64,000 nucleotides of DNA from CAWBRT01 sp963791145 (GTDB lineage: Bacteria > Acidobacteriota > Terriglobia > Terriglobales > Acidobacteriaceae). Shown in pieces: positions 17,457 through 25,194 of the stretch. Numbering within the stretch: position 1 is the first letter of the stretch; each line of letters starts with the position of its first letter. The notes below the pieces were generated by a model, which had not been told where the DNA came from, did not search any database, and saw nothing but the letters and a program-made list of their open reading frames with translations. A program made the translations under genes and the position numbers. Location of the stretch: NCBI GenBank assembly GCA_963791145.1, contig CAWBRT010000014.1, forward strand, positions 62,001 to 126,000, read 5' to 3'.

Positions 17457-17769
17457 CGGTACTGGCAGACGATTTTAGAACTTTCTTAGCACACGCCGAG
17501 GTTTGCCAGGCCGGGTTCGCCCAACTCTGAAATAGCTGGTCTTGAGGCGATCTCCGGCCAGCCGACCCGTGATGCTTGCCGGGTCAGGTGCCGGATTCCC
17601 GACCACTTCCCGACCACTCGCTCACAACACTACGCCTTGGCTTCCCAGAACGCGGTTTCAGTGACTCTAGAGATGATCCGCTGCCCCATGCGGTTATGAC
17701 TACGCGATTACTTCCTCTGCGACAGGGCACCACAGCCGCACGCACGAACTAACAAGAAAAATTGGCACA
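17457..17769. other. Intergenic region, no gene seen
   Basis: This 313-base stretch lies between the convergent ends of the cupin isomerase gene and the anti-sigma gene. It holds no convincing open frame, RNA gene, or hairpin followed by a T-run on either strand. A short GACCACTTCCCGACCACT tandem near 17597-17617 is too brief to interpret. Confidence 0.5.
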
Positions 17770-18024
17770 TTACGAGGAACGGGGCGGGCCCAGCTTCTGC
17801 AGCCGGACTGCAAGATCCTTGTGCAGGCGCTCGCTGTAGCCGATGGGCACTTCGAAGGTTCGCTCATCTCCGGAGATGATCAGCACTTTCCGCGCACTGT
17901 CGAGCAGGGTGGAACACCGCACACAGCGACGTAAATGGCTTTCGATTTCCGCCCGCAGCTTCGGGTCAACCGACTCGTCGAGAAAATTGGATAATTCCGC
18001 TATTACTTTCTTGCACGAGACCAT
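17770..18024 (-). CDS. Zinc-finger anti-sigma factor
   Basis: This 84-aa cytoplasmic protein is a small ZAS-type anti-sigma factor. It has the HxxxCxxC motif in SHLRRCVRC (about residues 34-42) and an upstream Cys in MVSCKK. The frame stays open back to 18300, but that extension runs antisense-like through the sigma gene and looks non-coding. The ATG at 18024, just before the Cys, is the natural start. It overlaps the 3' end of the sigma gene by 22 bases, so translation is coupled. It has no membrane segment, so the signal (probably metal or redox) must be sensed in the cytoplasm, perhaps at the zinc site itself. Confidence 0.85.
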   Translation of the reverse strand: MVSCKKVIAELSNFLDESVDPKLRAEIESHLRRCVRCSTLLDSARKVLIISGDERTFEVPIGYSERLHKDLAVRLQKLGPPRSS

Positions 18025-18686
18025 GGATTTATTCCTTTCAGCGCGCCCAGATGATCGGAGATGCGAGGCTTGAATGCCGGGGTCAACTGTTCCTGCAGCT
18101 TCATTCGCGCCCGGTGCAATCGCGTCTTGACATTGGCCATAGTAAGGCTGAGCGAGCCAGCAATTTCCTCGTAGCTGAGGGATTGACCGTCGGCCATCAG
18201 AAGAACCATGCGATATTTTTCCGGTAACCGAGCCACCGCTTCGCGCACGGTGGTACGCAGTTCCTCCCGGTCTAACGCCTCGTATGGCAGATCGCGCCAA
18301 TCGGCAAACTGTTTAGGCCGAATATCGCCTTCCGCGTCTTCCGCCAGGCCGTCCTCTAAGGCCTCGTAAAGCTGCGGCCGGTCCTTGCGGCGCCGCTGGC
18401 GCGCTTCATTCACGGCGATCCGCAGCAGCCACGCCTTGAAGCGATCGTCATCGGCCAGTTGGTCCAGGTGCCGATAGGCTTTGAACGCCGATTCCTGCGC
18501 CACATCTTCAGCGTCGGCAGGATTCGAAAGAACGCTGTGAATCACGCCGTACATGATCCGCTCATAGGGGCGGATCAGATCGTGAAACAGTTCTTTCTCT
18601 CCGGCGCGGATGCGGCGGATAAGCTCCCGCTCGCCGGACGGCGATAAGTCAGAGATCACCATGTCGTGCCGCGGTCCTGCTGTCAT
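18003..18686 (-). CDS. ECF-type RNA polymerase sigma factor
   Basis: This 227-aa sigma factor has region 2 (FHDLIRPYERIMYGVIHSVLSN, then DAEDVAQESAFKAYRHLD and FKAWLLRIAVNEARQRRRK) and region 4 (LPEKYRMVLLMADGQSLSYEEIAGSL, VKTRLHRARMKLQEQL). A linker of about 45 residues joins them. It is transcribed divergently from a Cys-rich precursor and MNIO genes, an arrangement known for copper- or stress-responsive RiPP loci in Proteobacteria. The intergenic region holds two outward-facing copies of TGAAAC-N18-TCGTG. This suggests that the factor transcribes both its own operon and the precursor operon. The ECF subgroup cannot be assigned by eye. Confidence 0.92.
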   Translation of the reverse strand: MTAGPRHDMVISDLSPSGERELIRRIRAGEKELFHDLIRPYERIMYGVIHSVLSNPADAEDVAQESAFKAYRHLDQLADDDRFKAWLLRIAVNEARQRRRKDRPQLYEALEDGLAEDAEGDIRPKQFADWRDLPYEALDREELRTTVREAVARLPEKYRMVLLMADGQSLSYEEIAGSLSLTMANVKTRLHRARMKLQEQLTPAFKPRISDHLGALKGINPWSRARK

Positions 18687-18703
18687 TACCGCTCCTGGGA
18701 TGC

Positions 18704-18731
18704 ACGATGCTCGGGCCCATCAATTGTTTCA
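18704..18731 (-). promoter_or_regulatory. Candidate ECF promoter for the sigma/anti-sigma operon
   Basis: Read leftward, TGAAAC lies at 18731-18726 and TCGT at 18707-18704, separated by 18 bases. Transcription would start near 18697, about 10 bases before the sigma ATG. The extended -35, GCTGAAAC, and the -10 are identical in sequence and spacing to the rightward site at 18788-18816. Confidence 0.65.
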
Positions 18732-18787
18732 GCTTGCGCCATCTAAAGTGCGATTGCAAGGCACCCGTGAAAAAAGTCTGAGCCTGC

Positions 18788-18816
18788 TGAAACTTCTGAT
18801 CCGGAGAACAATCGTG
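18788..18816 (+). promoter_or_regulatory. Candidate ECF promoter for the precursor operon
   Basis: TGAAAC at 18788-18793 and TCGTG at 18812-18816 are separated by 18 bases, matching the divergent sigma promoter. The leader to the precursor start would be about 48 bases. Because the two sites face outward, GTTTCAGC (18726-18733) and GCTGAAAC (18786-18793) form an 8-bp inverted repeat. Confidence 0.65.
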
Positions 18817-18869
18817 GTGCATAGGACGGCAAGCGCAACGACGCCCGGCCTGAAAAAGGAAAGAAAAAC

Positions 18870-19160
18870 ATGAAGAAGACGAATCTGAAGACCTTGCTAC
18901 TGGCTGCCGCAGTTTCCGGCGTGCTCGCTGGCATTGCCGCACCTCTGCAAGCTTCCACCGCGCCGGGCACGCCTGTGCTGATGGCGCAGAGCCAGCCCGC
19001 CGACAAGAACTCCTGCAAAGGCAAGAACTCCTGCGGTGGCAAGCAGGAGCAGAAGACCCAGACCGATAAGACCGAGAAGAAGGGCTCCCAGCCAACCGAC
19101 AAGGATAAGAACTCCTGCAAAGGCAAGAACGGCTGCGGCGCTTCGGCGCCCAAGGCGTAA
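18870..19160 (+). CDS. Secreted Cys-motif precursor peptide of a bufferin/HvfA-like RiPP
   Basis: This 96-aa protein has a signal peptide (MKKTNLKTLLLAAAV then a small-residue stretch; cleavage probably near QAS, about residue 29). A low-complexity Lys/Gln/Thr-rich mature part follows. Two copies of a Cys motif, DKNSCKGKNSCGG and DKNSCKGKNGCGA, are about 33 residues apart, with four Cys in total. Known MNIO/DUF2063 systems modify Cys residues in such signal-bearing precursors into metal-binding thiooxazoles (bufferins). The gene lies directly upstream of the DUF692 and DUF2063 genes and behind an ECF promoter. Modification and copper binding are inferred from that context. The 24-base core of the repeat is identical in both copies. 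Confidence 0.85.
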   Translation: MKKTNLKTLLLAAAVSGVLAGIAAPLQASTAPGTPVLMAQSQPADKNSCKGKNSCGGKQEQKTQTDKTEKKGSQPTDKDKNSCKGKNGCGASAPKA

Positions 19161-19173
19161 CCCCAACTCATCC

Positions 19174-19202
19174 CGCGAGGGCCGGCTCATCAGGCCCTCG
19201 CG
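19174..19202 (+). terminator. Hairpin between precursor and MNIO genes (attenuator-like)
   Basis: CGCGAGGGCC (19174-19183) and GGCCCTCGCG (19193-19202) form a perfect 10-bp stem with a 9-base loop. No T-run follows. It lies between the precursor stop and the next start and could stabilise the precursor mRNA or limit read-through, giving more precursor than enzyme. Confidence 0.6.
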
Positions 19203-19224
19203 TCCGCACTCGAAAGGTACAAAG

Positions 19225-20073
19225 ATGGTGGCAAATCATTTCAATAAGTATTCCGAACTGGGCATCGGAATCGGACTGCGCGCGCCCCACTACGCGCACA
19301 TCCTGGCGGAGAATCCGCCGGTCGGCTGGTTCGAGATCATCTCTGAGAATTACCTGGCAGAAGGCGGGCGGCCACGCTACGTGCTCGACCAAATCCTGGA
19401 GCGCTATCCGGTGGTGCAGCATGGCGTCTCGCTGTATTTCGGATCGCTCGACCCGTTCAACCGCGACCACCTGAAGCGCCTGAAGCAACTGGTGCGCCGC
19501 ACCAATACGCCATGGCTCACCGACCACCTCTGCTGGGGTAGCGTCGACGGGCGTTACACGCACGACCTGCTGCCGATGCCATACACCTTCGAAGCTGTTG
19601 AGGTGGCCGCGCGCAAGGTTCGCGAGGCGCGGGACTTCCTGGAAGTGCCGATCGCCATCGAGAACGTCAGCAGCTACACCGAATTCCGCGAGTCGCAGAT
19701 GACGGAATGGCAGTTCCTGAGCGAAGTGGCGGAGCGCGCCGATTCAGGCATCCTGCTGGACGTCAACAATATTTACGTTTCCGCCCGCAACCACGGCTTT
19801 GATCCCTACGAGTACGTCAACAGCGTTCCCGCCGAGCGCGTGTGGCAAATGCATCTGGCTGGACACAGCCAGATAGGCGACTACCTGCTCGATACGCACG
19901 ATCAGCCGATATGCGATCCGGTATGGGACCTGTATGCCCACGCCATCCGCCGGGTTGGGCCGACGCCCACGCTGCTGGAGTGGGACGACAACATCCCGCC
20001 ATTCGAAGAAGTACAGGCGGAGGCGCGGAAGGCGACGCACTTTCTCAAGCAGGCATGCGAGGTGGCCGCATGA
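19225..20073 (+). CDS. bufB: DUF692 multinuclear non-heme iron oxidase (BufB/MbnB-like)
   Basis: This 282-aa TIM-barrel protein of the DUF692/MNIO family begins with the usual GIGIGLRAPHYAHIL. Candidate iron ligands include HG (VVQHGVSL), the Glu in FEIISEN, TDHLCW, AIENVSSY, LDVNN and HLAGH, with a final Asp-Glu-rich HDQPICDPVW region. Relatives (MbnB, BufB, ChrH) oxidise Cys in precursor peptides. The ATG at 19225 follows GAAAGG. The open frame extends upstream through the precursor gene but that part is an out-of-frame shadow. It overlaps the partner gene by four bases (ATGA). The substrate is presumably the neighbouring Cys-motif precursor. Confidence 0.9.
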   Translation: MVANHFNKYSELGIGIGLRAPHYAHILAENPPVGWFEIISENYLAEGGRPRYVLDQILERYPVVQHGVSLYFGSLDPFNRDHLKRLKQLVRRTNTPWLTDHLCWGSVDGRYTHDLLPMPYTFEAVEVAARKVREARDFLEVPIAIENVSSYTEFRESQMTEWQFLSEVAERADSGILLDVNNIYVSARNHGFDPYEYVNSVPAERVWQMHLAGHSQIGDYLLDTHDQPICDPVWDLYAHAIRRVGPTPTLLEWDDNIPPFEEVQAEARKATHFLKQACEVAA

Positions 20074-20931
20074 AGCTGGAGGAGCTGCAACATTGGATGG
20101 CAGCGGCAGTTATGCGTCCGCTGACGGGGGATTTCCGCATGGTGCGCGACGTCGGTGATGACCGGCTCCGTAAAGAGATCGAGTGCATTATCGCGCCGAG
20201 CGACAAGCTCGGCAGCCTGGAACGGCTGGAAATCTATAACCGGCAGTACTGGTTCCGCCTGCTGGATTCGCTGAGAGAGGACTTTCCGGCGCTGACACGA
20301 CTGGTAGGAGACAGCGTCTTTCGCCGTCTCGCCGAGAGCTACCTTCAGCAACATCCATCGCGCAGCTTCACCCTGCGCGACCTCGGCAATCGGCTTGCAC
20401 CGTGGCTTGAAGGCGAAGCAAGCCAGACTCCACAAAAGAATAACGATTGGTGTGCCGGCTTGGCGCATCCATTGCAGCTCCTGGCCGACATTGCCGCCCT
20501 GGAGTGGGCCTACATTGAGGCTTTTGATTCGGCGGAGTTCCCGCCCCTCGGAGCGGAGGATTTCGGTAATGGAGAAATCGATCTGCGCTTGCAGCCTGTC
20601 GTGCGTCCCATAGCCCTGCAGTTCGATGTTTCGCACTTCGTGGTTGCCGTGCATAACGGCGAGGAAGATCGCACCGACGATCTCGCAGCAACCGCAACCG
20701 AACTACGTAGCCGTATACCGCCGGAATCTTCTGCCGGTGCTGGAGCAAATTCCTGTATCCGTATTCCCGATGCTGGAGGTGCTCCGTCGAGGTGGCTCTC
20801 TGGAGAGCGCGGCCGAGCAGGCGTTAAGCACCCAAGAACTCAATCCTCTCGAGGCCACCGCAGAAATACAGAGCTGTTTCACGCGCTGGACCAGCCTTGG
20901 CTGGTTTTTCAATGCAGTTCACGTGAGGTAA
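20070..20931 (+). pseudogene. bufC: DUF2063 partner protein (BufC/HvfC-like), frameshifted
   Basis: The first part (20070 to about 20690) has the DUF2063 N-terminal domain: LQHWMAAAVMRP, YNRQYWFRLLDSLREDFPAL and LADIAALEWAYIEAFD. After a shift of one base within CAACCGCAACCG at about 20688-20703, the second frame supplies NYVAVYRRNL, LRRGGSLESAAE and a C-terminal SLGWFFNA ending at 20931. Joined, the product is about 286 aa, a normal length. Partners of this family recruit the precursor to the MNIO enzyme. The break may be a sequencing slip in the short repeat or a real lesion that would inactivate modification. The start overlaps the bufB stop by four bases. Confidence 0.82.
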
Positions 20932-20937
20932 TTGCCA

Positions 20938-21417
20938 ATGTCATTCAAGAAACTTTACGGGCGTTACTCGGCGCTGTTCGCCCACGCTCAATCGGTGCTG
21001 TTGCTGGCTGTCCGCCTGTATTGGGGCTGGCAGTTCGCCCAGACCGGCTGGGGCAAGCTGACGCATATCGGCAAGATCATGGCGTATTTCCAGAGCATCG
21101 GCGTTCCCGCAGCGCACGCCAGCGCATACCTAGTCGGCGGTCTCGAGTTTGCCGGTGGTATCCTCCTCGCGCTCGGATTGGGATCACGATTGATAGCGCT
21201 ACCTCTGACGGTCAACATGATCGCGGCGTATTTGTTCGCCGACCGAGCGGCATTGCTCGCCATGTTCTCTGACCCGGGCAAATTCTACGGAGCCGATCCG
21301 TACACGTTCTTGTTCGCGTCTCTGCTGGTGCTGGTATTCGGGCCGGGCATTTATGCGCTCGATAATTGGCTTTTGCAGCGGCCGGTGTGTTGCCGTCGCT
21401 CTCCCGCAAACTACTGA
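20938..21417 (+). CDS. DoxX-family membrane protein
   Basis: This 159-aa inner-membrane protein of the DoxX family has about four hydrophobic helices. Family features are LAVRLYWGWQFAQTGWGKL in helix one and GGLEFAGGILLALGL in helix two. I prefer the ATG at 20938, because the upstream TTG at 20932 has no ribosome site of its own. DoxX proteins often end bufferin/Hvf operons (HvfD-like) and are thought to take part in thiol or quinone redox, though the mechanism is unclear. It follows the DUF2063 gene by six bases, so it is part of the same operon. The C-terminus has two adjacent Cys (RPVCCRR). Confidence 0.85.
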   Translation: MSFKKLYGRYSALFAHAQSVLLLAVRLYWGWQFAQTGWGKLTHIGKIMAYFQSIGVPAAHASAYLVGGLEFAGGILLALGLGSRLIALPLTVNMIAAYLFADRAALLAMFSDPGKFYGADPYTFLFASLLVLVFGPGIYALDNWLLQRPVCCRRSPANY

Positions 21418-21522
21418 AAACGGCTAAATTATACATAGAAAGAGACTTCCAGGTTTTTCTGTACCCCTAGGTGGCGGTCGGGTATGCTATTTAGGAGTTC
21501 CGAACTGCTCCGGAGCACGGAA

Positions 21523-21789
21523 ATGTCTCGAATCGGCACGATAGCTCTGCTCGCGATACTTGGGACAATTCTCGTTTTCTTGTTTCCGGCTGCTTGCGGT
21601 CCGTTCACTGCGACCAATGGGCCGGCGACGGCATTTCGCGCCGCTGCTGCACTCCAAATGCTCCTGATGCTATTGTGCAGTTCGTCGCTCATCGACGTGC
21701 TACAACTACCTAAGTTCTCAGAAACTGTCGACTCCGTTCCTCCCTGCCGCGACGATCATGATTTAGCACCATTCAGCCTTCGCTGTTAA
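21523..21789 (+). CDS. Small membrane protein of unknown function
   Basis: This 88-aa hypothetical protein has two hydrophobic segments (about residues 5-24 and 38-57) and a Cys in PAACGPF that could mark a lipid attachment or a periplasmic loop. GGAG lies 7 bases before the ATG at 21523; the open frame extends to 21484 without a ribosome site. The hydrophilic C-terminus has two Cys. I do not recognise a function. It stands alone on the plus strand after the bufferin-like operon, with about 100 bases between. Confidence 0.5.
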   Translation: MSRIGTIALLAILGTILVFLFPAACGPFTATNGPATAFRAAAALQMLLMLLCSSSLIDVLQLPKFSETVDSVPPCRDDHDLAPFSLRC

Positions 21790-22287
21790 CCGTTTCCCCC
21801 TGTCAGTACTGATTCACTGCACCCTTTCAAGGGCATGGAAACCCTTATCAGTTCATGGTCATGCCTCTGCCGTACTATAGGGTTTCGTGCCCTACATTTC
21901 TCGTTGAGAGTTGGTCAAAGTCTCAGGCGCGCGGGAGATTGGATCATGAAGCAGTCGTGGAGAATCCCGTTGAACGTGTTTACGTTCCCAGGGTTGTTGG
22001 CTTCAGTGCAACGTTTCCTTGCCAAATACAAGGGCGTGAAACTGGGTGTGAGTGGTACAGGACCTTTCCTTATGTTCGTCACCGTAAACTCGATTACTCT
22101 TACGGCGATCTCTTTACCCCTGGTGCATCTGTTCCGCACTATTCGGAGGAAAAGTTGAAGTCACGTCCGGCGCGGTGCCGCCTCAGTCGATGCGACCGCA
22201 TGAAGTGAACGCAAGAGATTAGGACTTAGCGGTGTCTTCGGACAACCGTCTCTATCCGTGATTTTCTCGTATAAGGAGCGCATTGAA
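21790..22287 (+). other. Region upstream of pal, no confident gene
   Basis: About 500 bases. A frame from 21835 to 22158 could encode 107 aa with a hydrophobic C-terminal half (from the ATG at 21946), but it has no convincing ribosome site or recognised homology. AAGGAG at 22273-22278 is the ribosome site of pal. No strong promoter was seen. Confidence 0.35.
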
Positions 22288-23019
22288 ATGAAAGAACATC
22301 GTATGAAGTGGGGAATCGTCATACTGGCAATGGCGGCTATCATCACAGTTACTGCCTGCAAAAAGAAGGCTACACCCGCCCCGCCGCCACCACCTCCGCC
22401 ACCGGCCCCCACCGCATCTTTGACGGCCAACCCTGCCACCATTCAGCAGGGACAGGCAACCACGCTTTCCTGGACAACCCAGAATGCAACCGAGGTCAAC
22501 CTGGAGGGCATCGGACGCGTTGGCCCAAGCGGTTCGCAGACGGTCCTGCCAAAGACTTCCACGACATACCGTTTGACTGCAAAAGGAGCGGGAGGAACAC
22601 AGGAGGCAACCGCCCGGGTCACGGTGACTGCTTTGCCGCCGCCCGTTACCTCGGCTCCTGCTGCTGGCGAGCGGGAAATGTTTGCCCGAAACATGAAGGA
22701 CATTTACTTCGATTACGACAAATATGATGTGCGCGCCTCTGAGCAACCGAGCTTGCAGGCTGATGCGGCCTTTCTGAAGAGCCATCCGGGCATACGCTTC
22801 ACCATTGAAGGACACTGCGACGAGCGCGGGTCCGCCGAATACAACCTGGCGCTCGGCGATAACCGCGCCAATGCGGTCAAGCAGGCGCTGGTAAATCTCG
22901 GAGTTCCGGCGGGCTCGATCAAGACGATCAGCTACGGCAAGGAGAAGCCGGTTTGCACTGCGGCTAACGAAGCGTGCTGGCAGCAAAATCGCCGCGCGCA
23001 CTTCGCGTACGGCCAGTAG
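22288..23019 (+). CDS. pal: Peptidoglycan-associated lipoprotein (Pal/OmpA family)
   Basis: This lipoprotein of about 243 aa is anchored in the outer membrane and binds peptidoglycan. The signal peptide ends in the lipobox VTAC. A Pro-rich stretch of about eight consecutive prolines follows, then an Ig-like region (LTANPATIQQGQATTLSW) of about 80 residues. The C-terminal OmpA-like domain has IYFDYDKYDVR, IEGHCDERGSAEYNLALGDNRA and GKEKPVC. That domain ends with the usual NRRAHF. The ATG at 22288 is 9 bases after AAGGAG. An added Ig-like domain between lipobox and OmpA domain is a variation seen in Acidobacteria-like Pal proteins. No tol genes are adjacent. Confidence 0.88.
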   Translation: MKEHRMKWGIVILAMAAIITVTACKKKATPAPPPPPPPPAPTASLTANPATIQQGQATTLSWTTQNATEVNLEGIGRVGPSGSQTVLPKTSTTYRLTAKGAGGTQEATARVTVTALPPPVTSAPAAGEREMFARNMKDIYFDYDKYDVRASEQPSLQADAAFLKSHPGIRFTIEGHCDERGSAEYNLALGDNRANAVKQALVNLGVPAGSIKTISYGKEKPVCTAANEACWQQNRRAHFAYGQ

Positions 23020-23026
23020 CCGGCAA

Positions 23027-23068
23027 CAATGGTTAGGGGCGGTTCCTCCGCACCGCCCCTGACCATTG
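23027..23068. terminator. Long hairpin downstream of pal
   Basis: CAATGGTTAGGGGCGGT (23027-23043) pairs with ACCGCCCCTGACCATTG (23052-23068), giving a 17-bp stem with one G-U wobble and an 8-base loop. It starts 7 bases after the pal stop. No T-run follows directly, so it could be an mRNA 3' stabiliser or a Rho-independent terminator with a poor tail. Confidence 0.6.
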
Positions 23069-23208
23069 CTGGTTCTATTTTGGTTGCTGTTGTCCGCGCA
23101 CTCGAAGCCGGGGGAACAGCTCGCATCAGCAGCTATGTTCCCGACCGGTTGACAGTTAAATCTCAGGGCTACAGTAAAGAGTTTTGGCGCATCGAACCCG
23201 TACATATT

Positions 23209-24873
23209 GTGACAGCCGTCGAAGATCGCCCAACGCCAACCGCACGATCGCTCAATGTGCCCGCTTTGTGGGCCTTATCCATTCTGGTGGGAGTGGTTGC
23301 TGGACTGGGGGCTGTTGCATTCCGGGCGCTGATCGGCTTCTTCCATAACCTGCTGTTTCTTGGCAAGCTTTCCGCCACTTACAACGCAAACGCCCACACG
23401 GCCCCAAGTCCATGGGGCGCGTTCGTCATTCTGGTGCCAGTCGCTGGTGCGGCAGGAGTCGCATTTCTGGTCAAAAACTTTGCGCCTGAGGCGAAGGGGC
23501 ACGGCGTTCCTGAGGTCATGGATGCGGTTTATCACCGAAGAGGGATTATTCGCCCGGTGGTATCGATTGTAAAAGCGCTTGCTTCCAGCCTCTCAATCGG
23601 CAGTGGCGGTTCAATCGGCCGCGAGGGACCGATCATTCAGATTGGCTCCTCTTTCGGTTCAACTGTGGGCCAGGTGCTGAACTTGCCGGCTTGGCAGCGG
23701 ATTACCCTCATTGCTGCGGGAGCCGGCGGTGGAATTGGGGCGACATTTAACACGCCGGTAGGCGGTGTGCTGTTTGCAGTCGAGATCGTTCTCCACGAGG
23801 TCAGCGTAAGAACGCTGGTGCCGGTAGTCACCGCGACGGCAACCGCTACCTACATTGGCCAGATCTTCTTCGGACTGCATCCGGCATTTTATGTTCCCGC
23901 GCTTGAGGCTCCCCTGTTCGCACTGACAAGGCCGGAGCTACTTCTCGCCTACGCTGGTCTGGGTGCTGTTGCGGGTCTGGTTTCGGCGTTGTTCATCTGG
24001 TCCATCTACGGATGCGAGCGGATTTTCGACAGGCACGTCAAGGGCGGATATTACGTGCAGCACATGGCGGGAATGCTGGTTGTTGGAATACTCATTTACC
24101 TGCTGATGCGCTTTTTCGGCCACTACTACGTTGAAGGGGTTGGATACGCCACTATCCAGGACGTGCTCAGCGAGCTACCGTATCCTCTCTACCTGCTCGT
24201 TCTGTTGTTTGCCGCCAAATTGTTTGCTACCTCGCTCACGTTGGGTTCGGGGGCTTCGGGTGGCGTATTTTCCCCTTCGCTGTTCCTGGGCGCCACATCC
24301 GGAGCGGCCTTCGCCATCGGACTGAATCATCTCATTCCCGCACTGCACGTCAGCCCGGCGGCGTTCGCCATCGTCGGGATGGGAGCAGTTGTCGGCGGTG
24401 CGACGGCAGCGGCGATGGCTGCAATCGTCATGATCTTCGAAATGACGCTGGACTACACCGTGATCATTCCGATGACTTTGACTGTCGCTATCAGCTATGC
24501 TGTCCGTAGGAGTCTCATTAAGGACAGCATCTATACTCGCAAGTTAACCCAGCGTGGCGACTCCGTGCCGGAAACGATGCGCGCCGACGTTCCATTCTCC
24601 CGCCGTGCAGTCGATGTTATGCGTCCGTGGAATGGCGAAGCTTCTGCCGATTTGGCCAGCGTCCAGGGAAACGGCTCATCCAAGGGCTACATTACAGTTT
24701 CGCGAGACGCATCCTTGCTGGATCTCATAGCCAAGATGAGCGCAAGTGACGCCGCAATTGCGCTGGTCACGCCGGCAGATGGGGATATAGATTTCTCCCG
24801 TGTGGAGGGAGTAATCAATCGTAAAGATATTCTCGACAGACTGGCTAATGACATGGAATTGTTTGTCGATTAG
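23209..24873 (+). CDS. ClC-family chloride channel/transporter with C-terminal CBS region
   Basis: This inner-membrane ClC protein has the anion-path motifs SGGSIGREGP with the gating Glu, GHGVPE (the GKGxPE equivalent) and a GSGASGGVFSPSL loop. The C-terminal third (from about residue 470) is soluble and resembles a CBS module. The open frame extends upstream to 23029, but that segment overlaps the hairpin after pal and reads as non-coding. I suggest the GTG at 23209 just before EDRPTPTARSL; the true start is uncertain. ClC proteins exchange chloride for protons or conduct chloride, helping acid and osmotic stress responses. A second, distinct ClC gene follows on the same strand. Confidence 0.82.
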   Translation: MTAVEDRPTPTARSLNVPALWALSILVGVVAGLGAVAFRALIGFFHNLLFLGKLSATYNANAHTAPSPWGAFVILVPVAGAAGVAFLVKNFAPEAKGHGVPEVMDAVYHRRGIIRPVVSIVKALASSLSIGSGGSIGREGPIIQIGSSFGSTVGQVLNLPAWQRITLIAAGAGGGIGATFNTPVGGVLFAVEIVLHEVSVRTLVPVVTATATATYIGQIFFGLHPAFYVPALEAPLFALTRPELLLAYAGLGAVAGLVSALFIWSIYGCERIFDRHVKGGYYVQHMAGMLVVGILIYLLMRFFGHYYVEGVGYATIQDVLSELPYPLYLLVLLFAAKLFATSLTLGSGASGGVFSPSLFLGATSGAAFAIGLNHLIPALHVSPAAFAIVGMGAVVGGATAAAMAAIVMIFEMTLDYTVIIPMTLTVAISYAVRRSLIKDSIYTRKLTQRGDSVPETMRADVPFSRRAVDVMRPWNGEASADLASVQGNGSSKGYITVSRDASLLDLIAKMSASDAAIALVTPADGDIDFSRVEGVINRKDILDRLANDMELFVD

Positions 24874-25103
24874 GCGTTCTCGTTCTCGCATTCAGTGGCA
24901 GGCGCCGTCAACCCGCGACAGGGGGCCTGCGCAATCAATTCGTAACTAGTTGATCGGGGAAGGTGCGCGGCGATTCGAGCTCGAATTTCTCCGCTCTGGT
25001 GAAATCCCATCACGATGAGGTCGGCGCTTCCGCTGGTCATGCAGCGGTCATAAACGAAGCGGCTGCTGTGGAATTCACGCGGGGCCTCTCTGAGTTGGAG
25101 ATC
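24870..25103 (-). pseudogene. C-terminal remnant of a universal stress protein
   Basis: Reading the minus strand from 25103 to 24870 gives about 77 codons ending in a stop, containing ADLIVMG, AAHLPRSTSYELIAQAPC and a short tail. This matches the last third of UspA-family domains (DLIVMGxHxxxG, then a basic helix and APCPVL). No N-terminal half or ATP loop is present: a TAA precedes the segment. It is therefore a relic, lying between two chloride-channel genes. A full uspA gene exists 9 kb away at 33946-34383, but the two tails differ in sequence, so this is not a recent duplicate. Confidence 0.55.
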
Positions 25104-25194
25104 TTAAAGCGAATGAAGCAGGGATGACCCAGAATTCAGGACCGGTGGCGCGAAAATTGTGCCAGGATGGGGCGCTACTTGGTAAGCTAGTTGT

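Noticed and set aside
17770..18300. 176-codon frame for the anti-sigma factor
   Set aside because: The first 92 codons run antisense-like through the sigma gene; the zinc-finger domain begins at 18024.
21835..22158. Open frame of 107 codons upstream of pal
   Set aside because: No ribosome site and no recognised homology; the hydrophobic half could be chance.
23029..23208. Upstream extension of the first ClC protein
   Set aside because: It overlaps a 17-bp hairpin after pal and encodes no membrane-like or conserved sequence.
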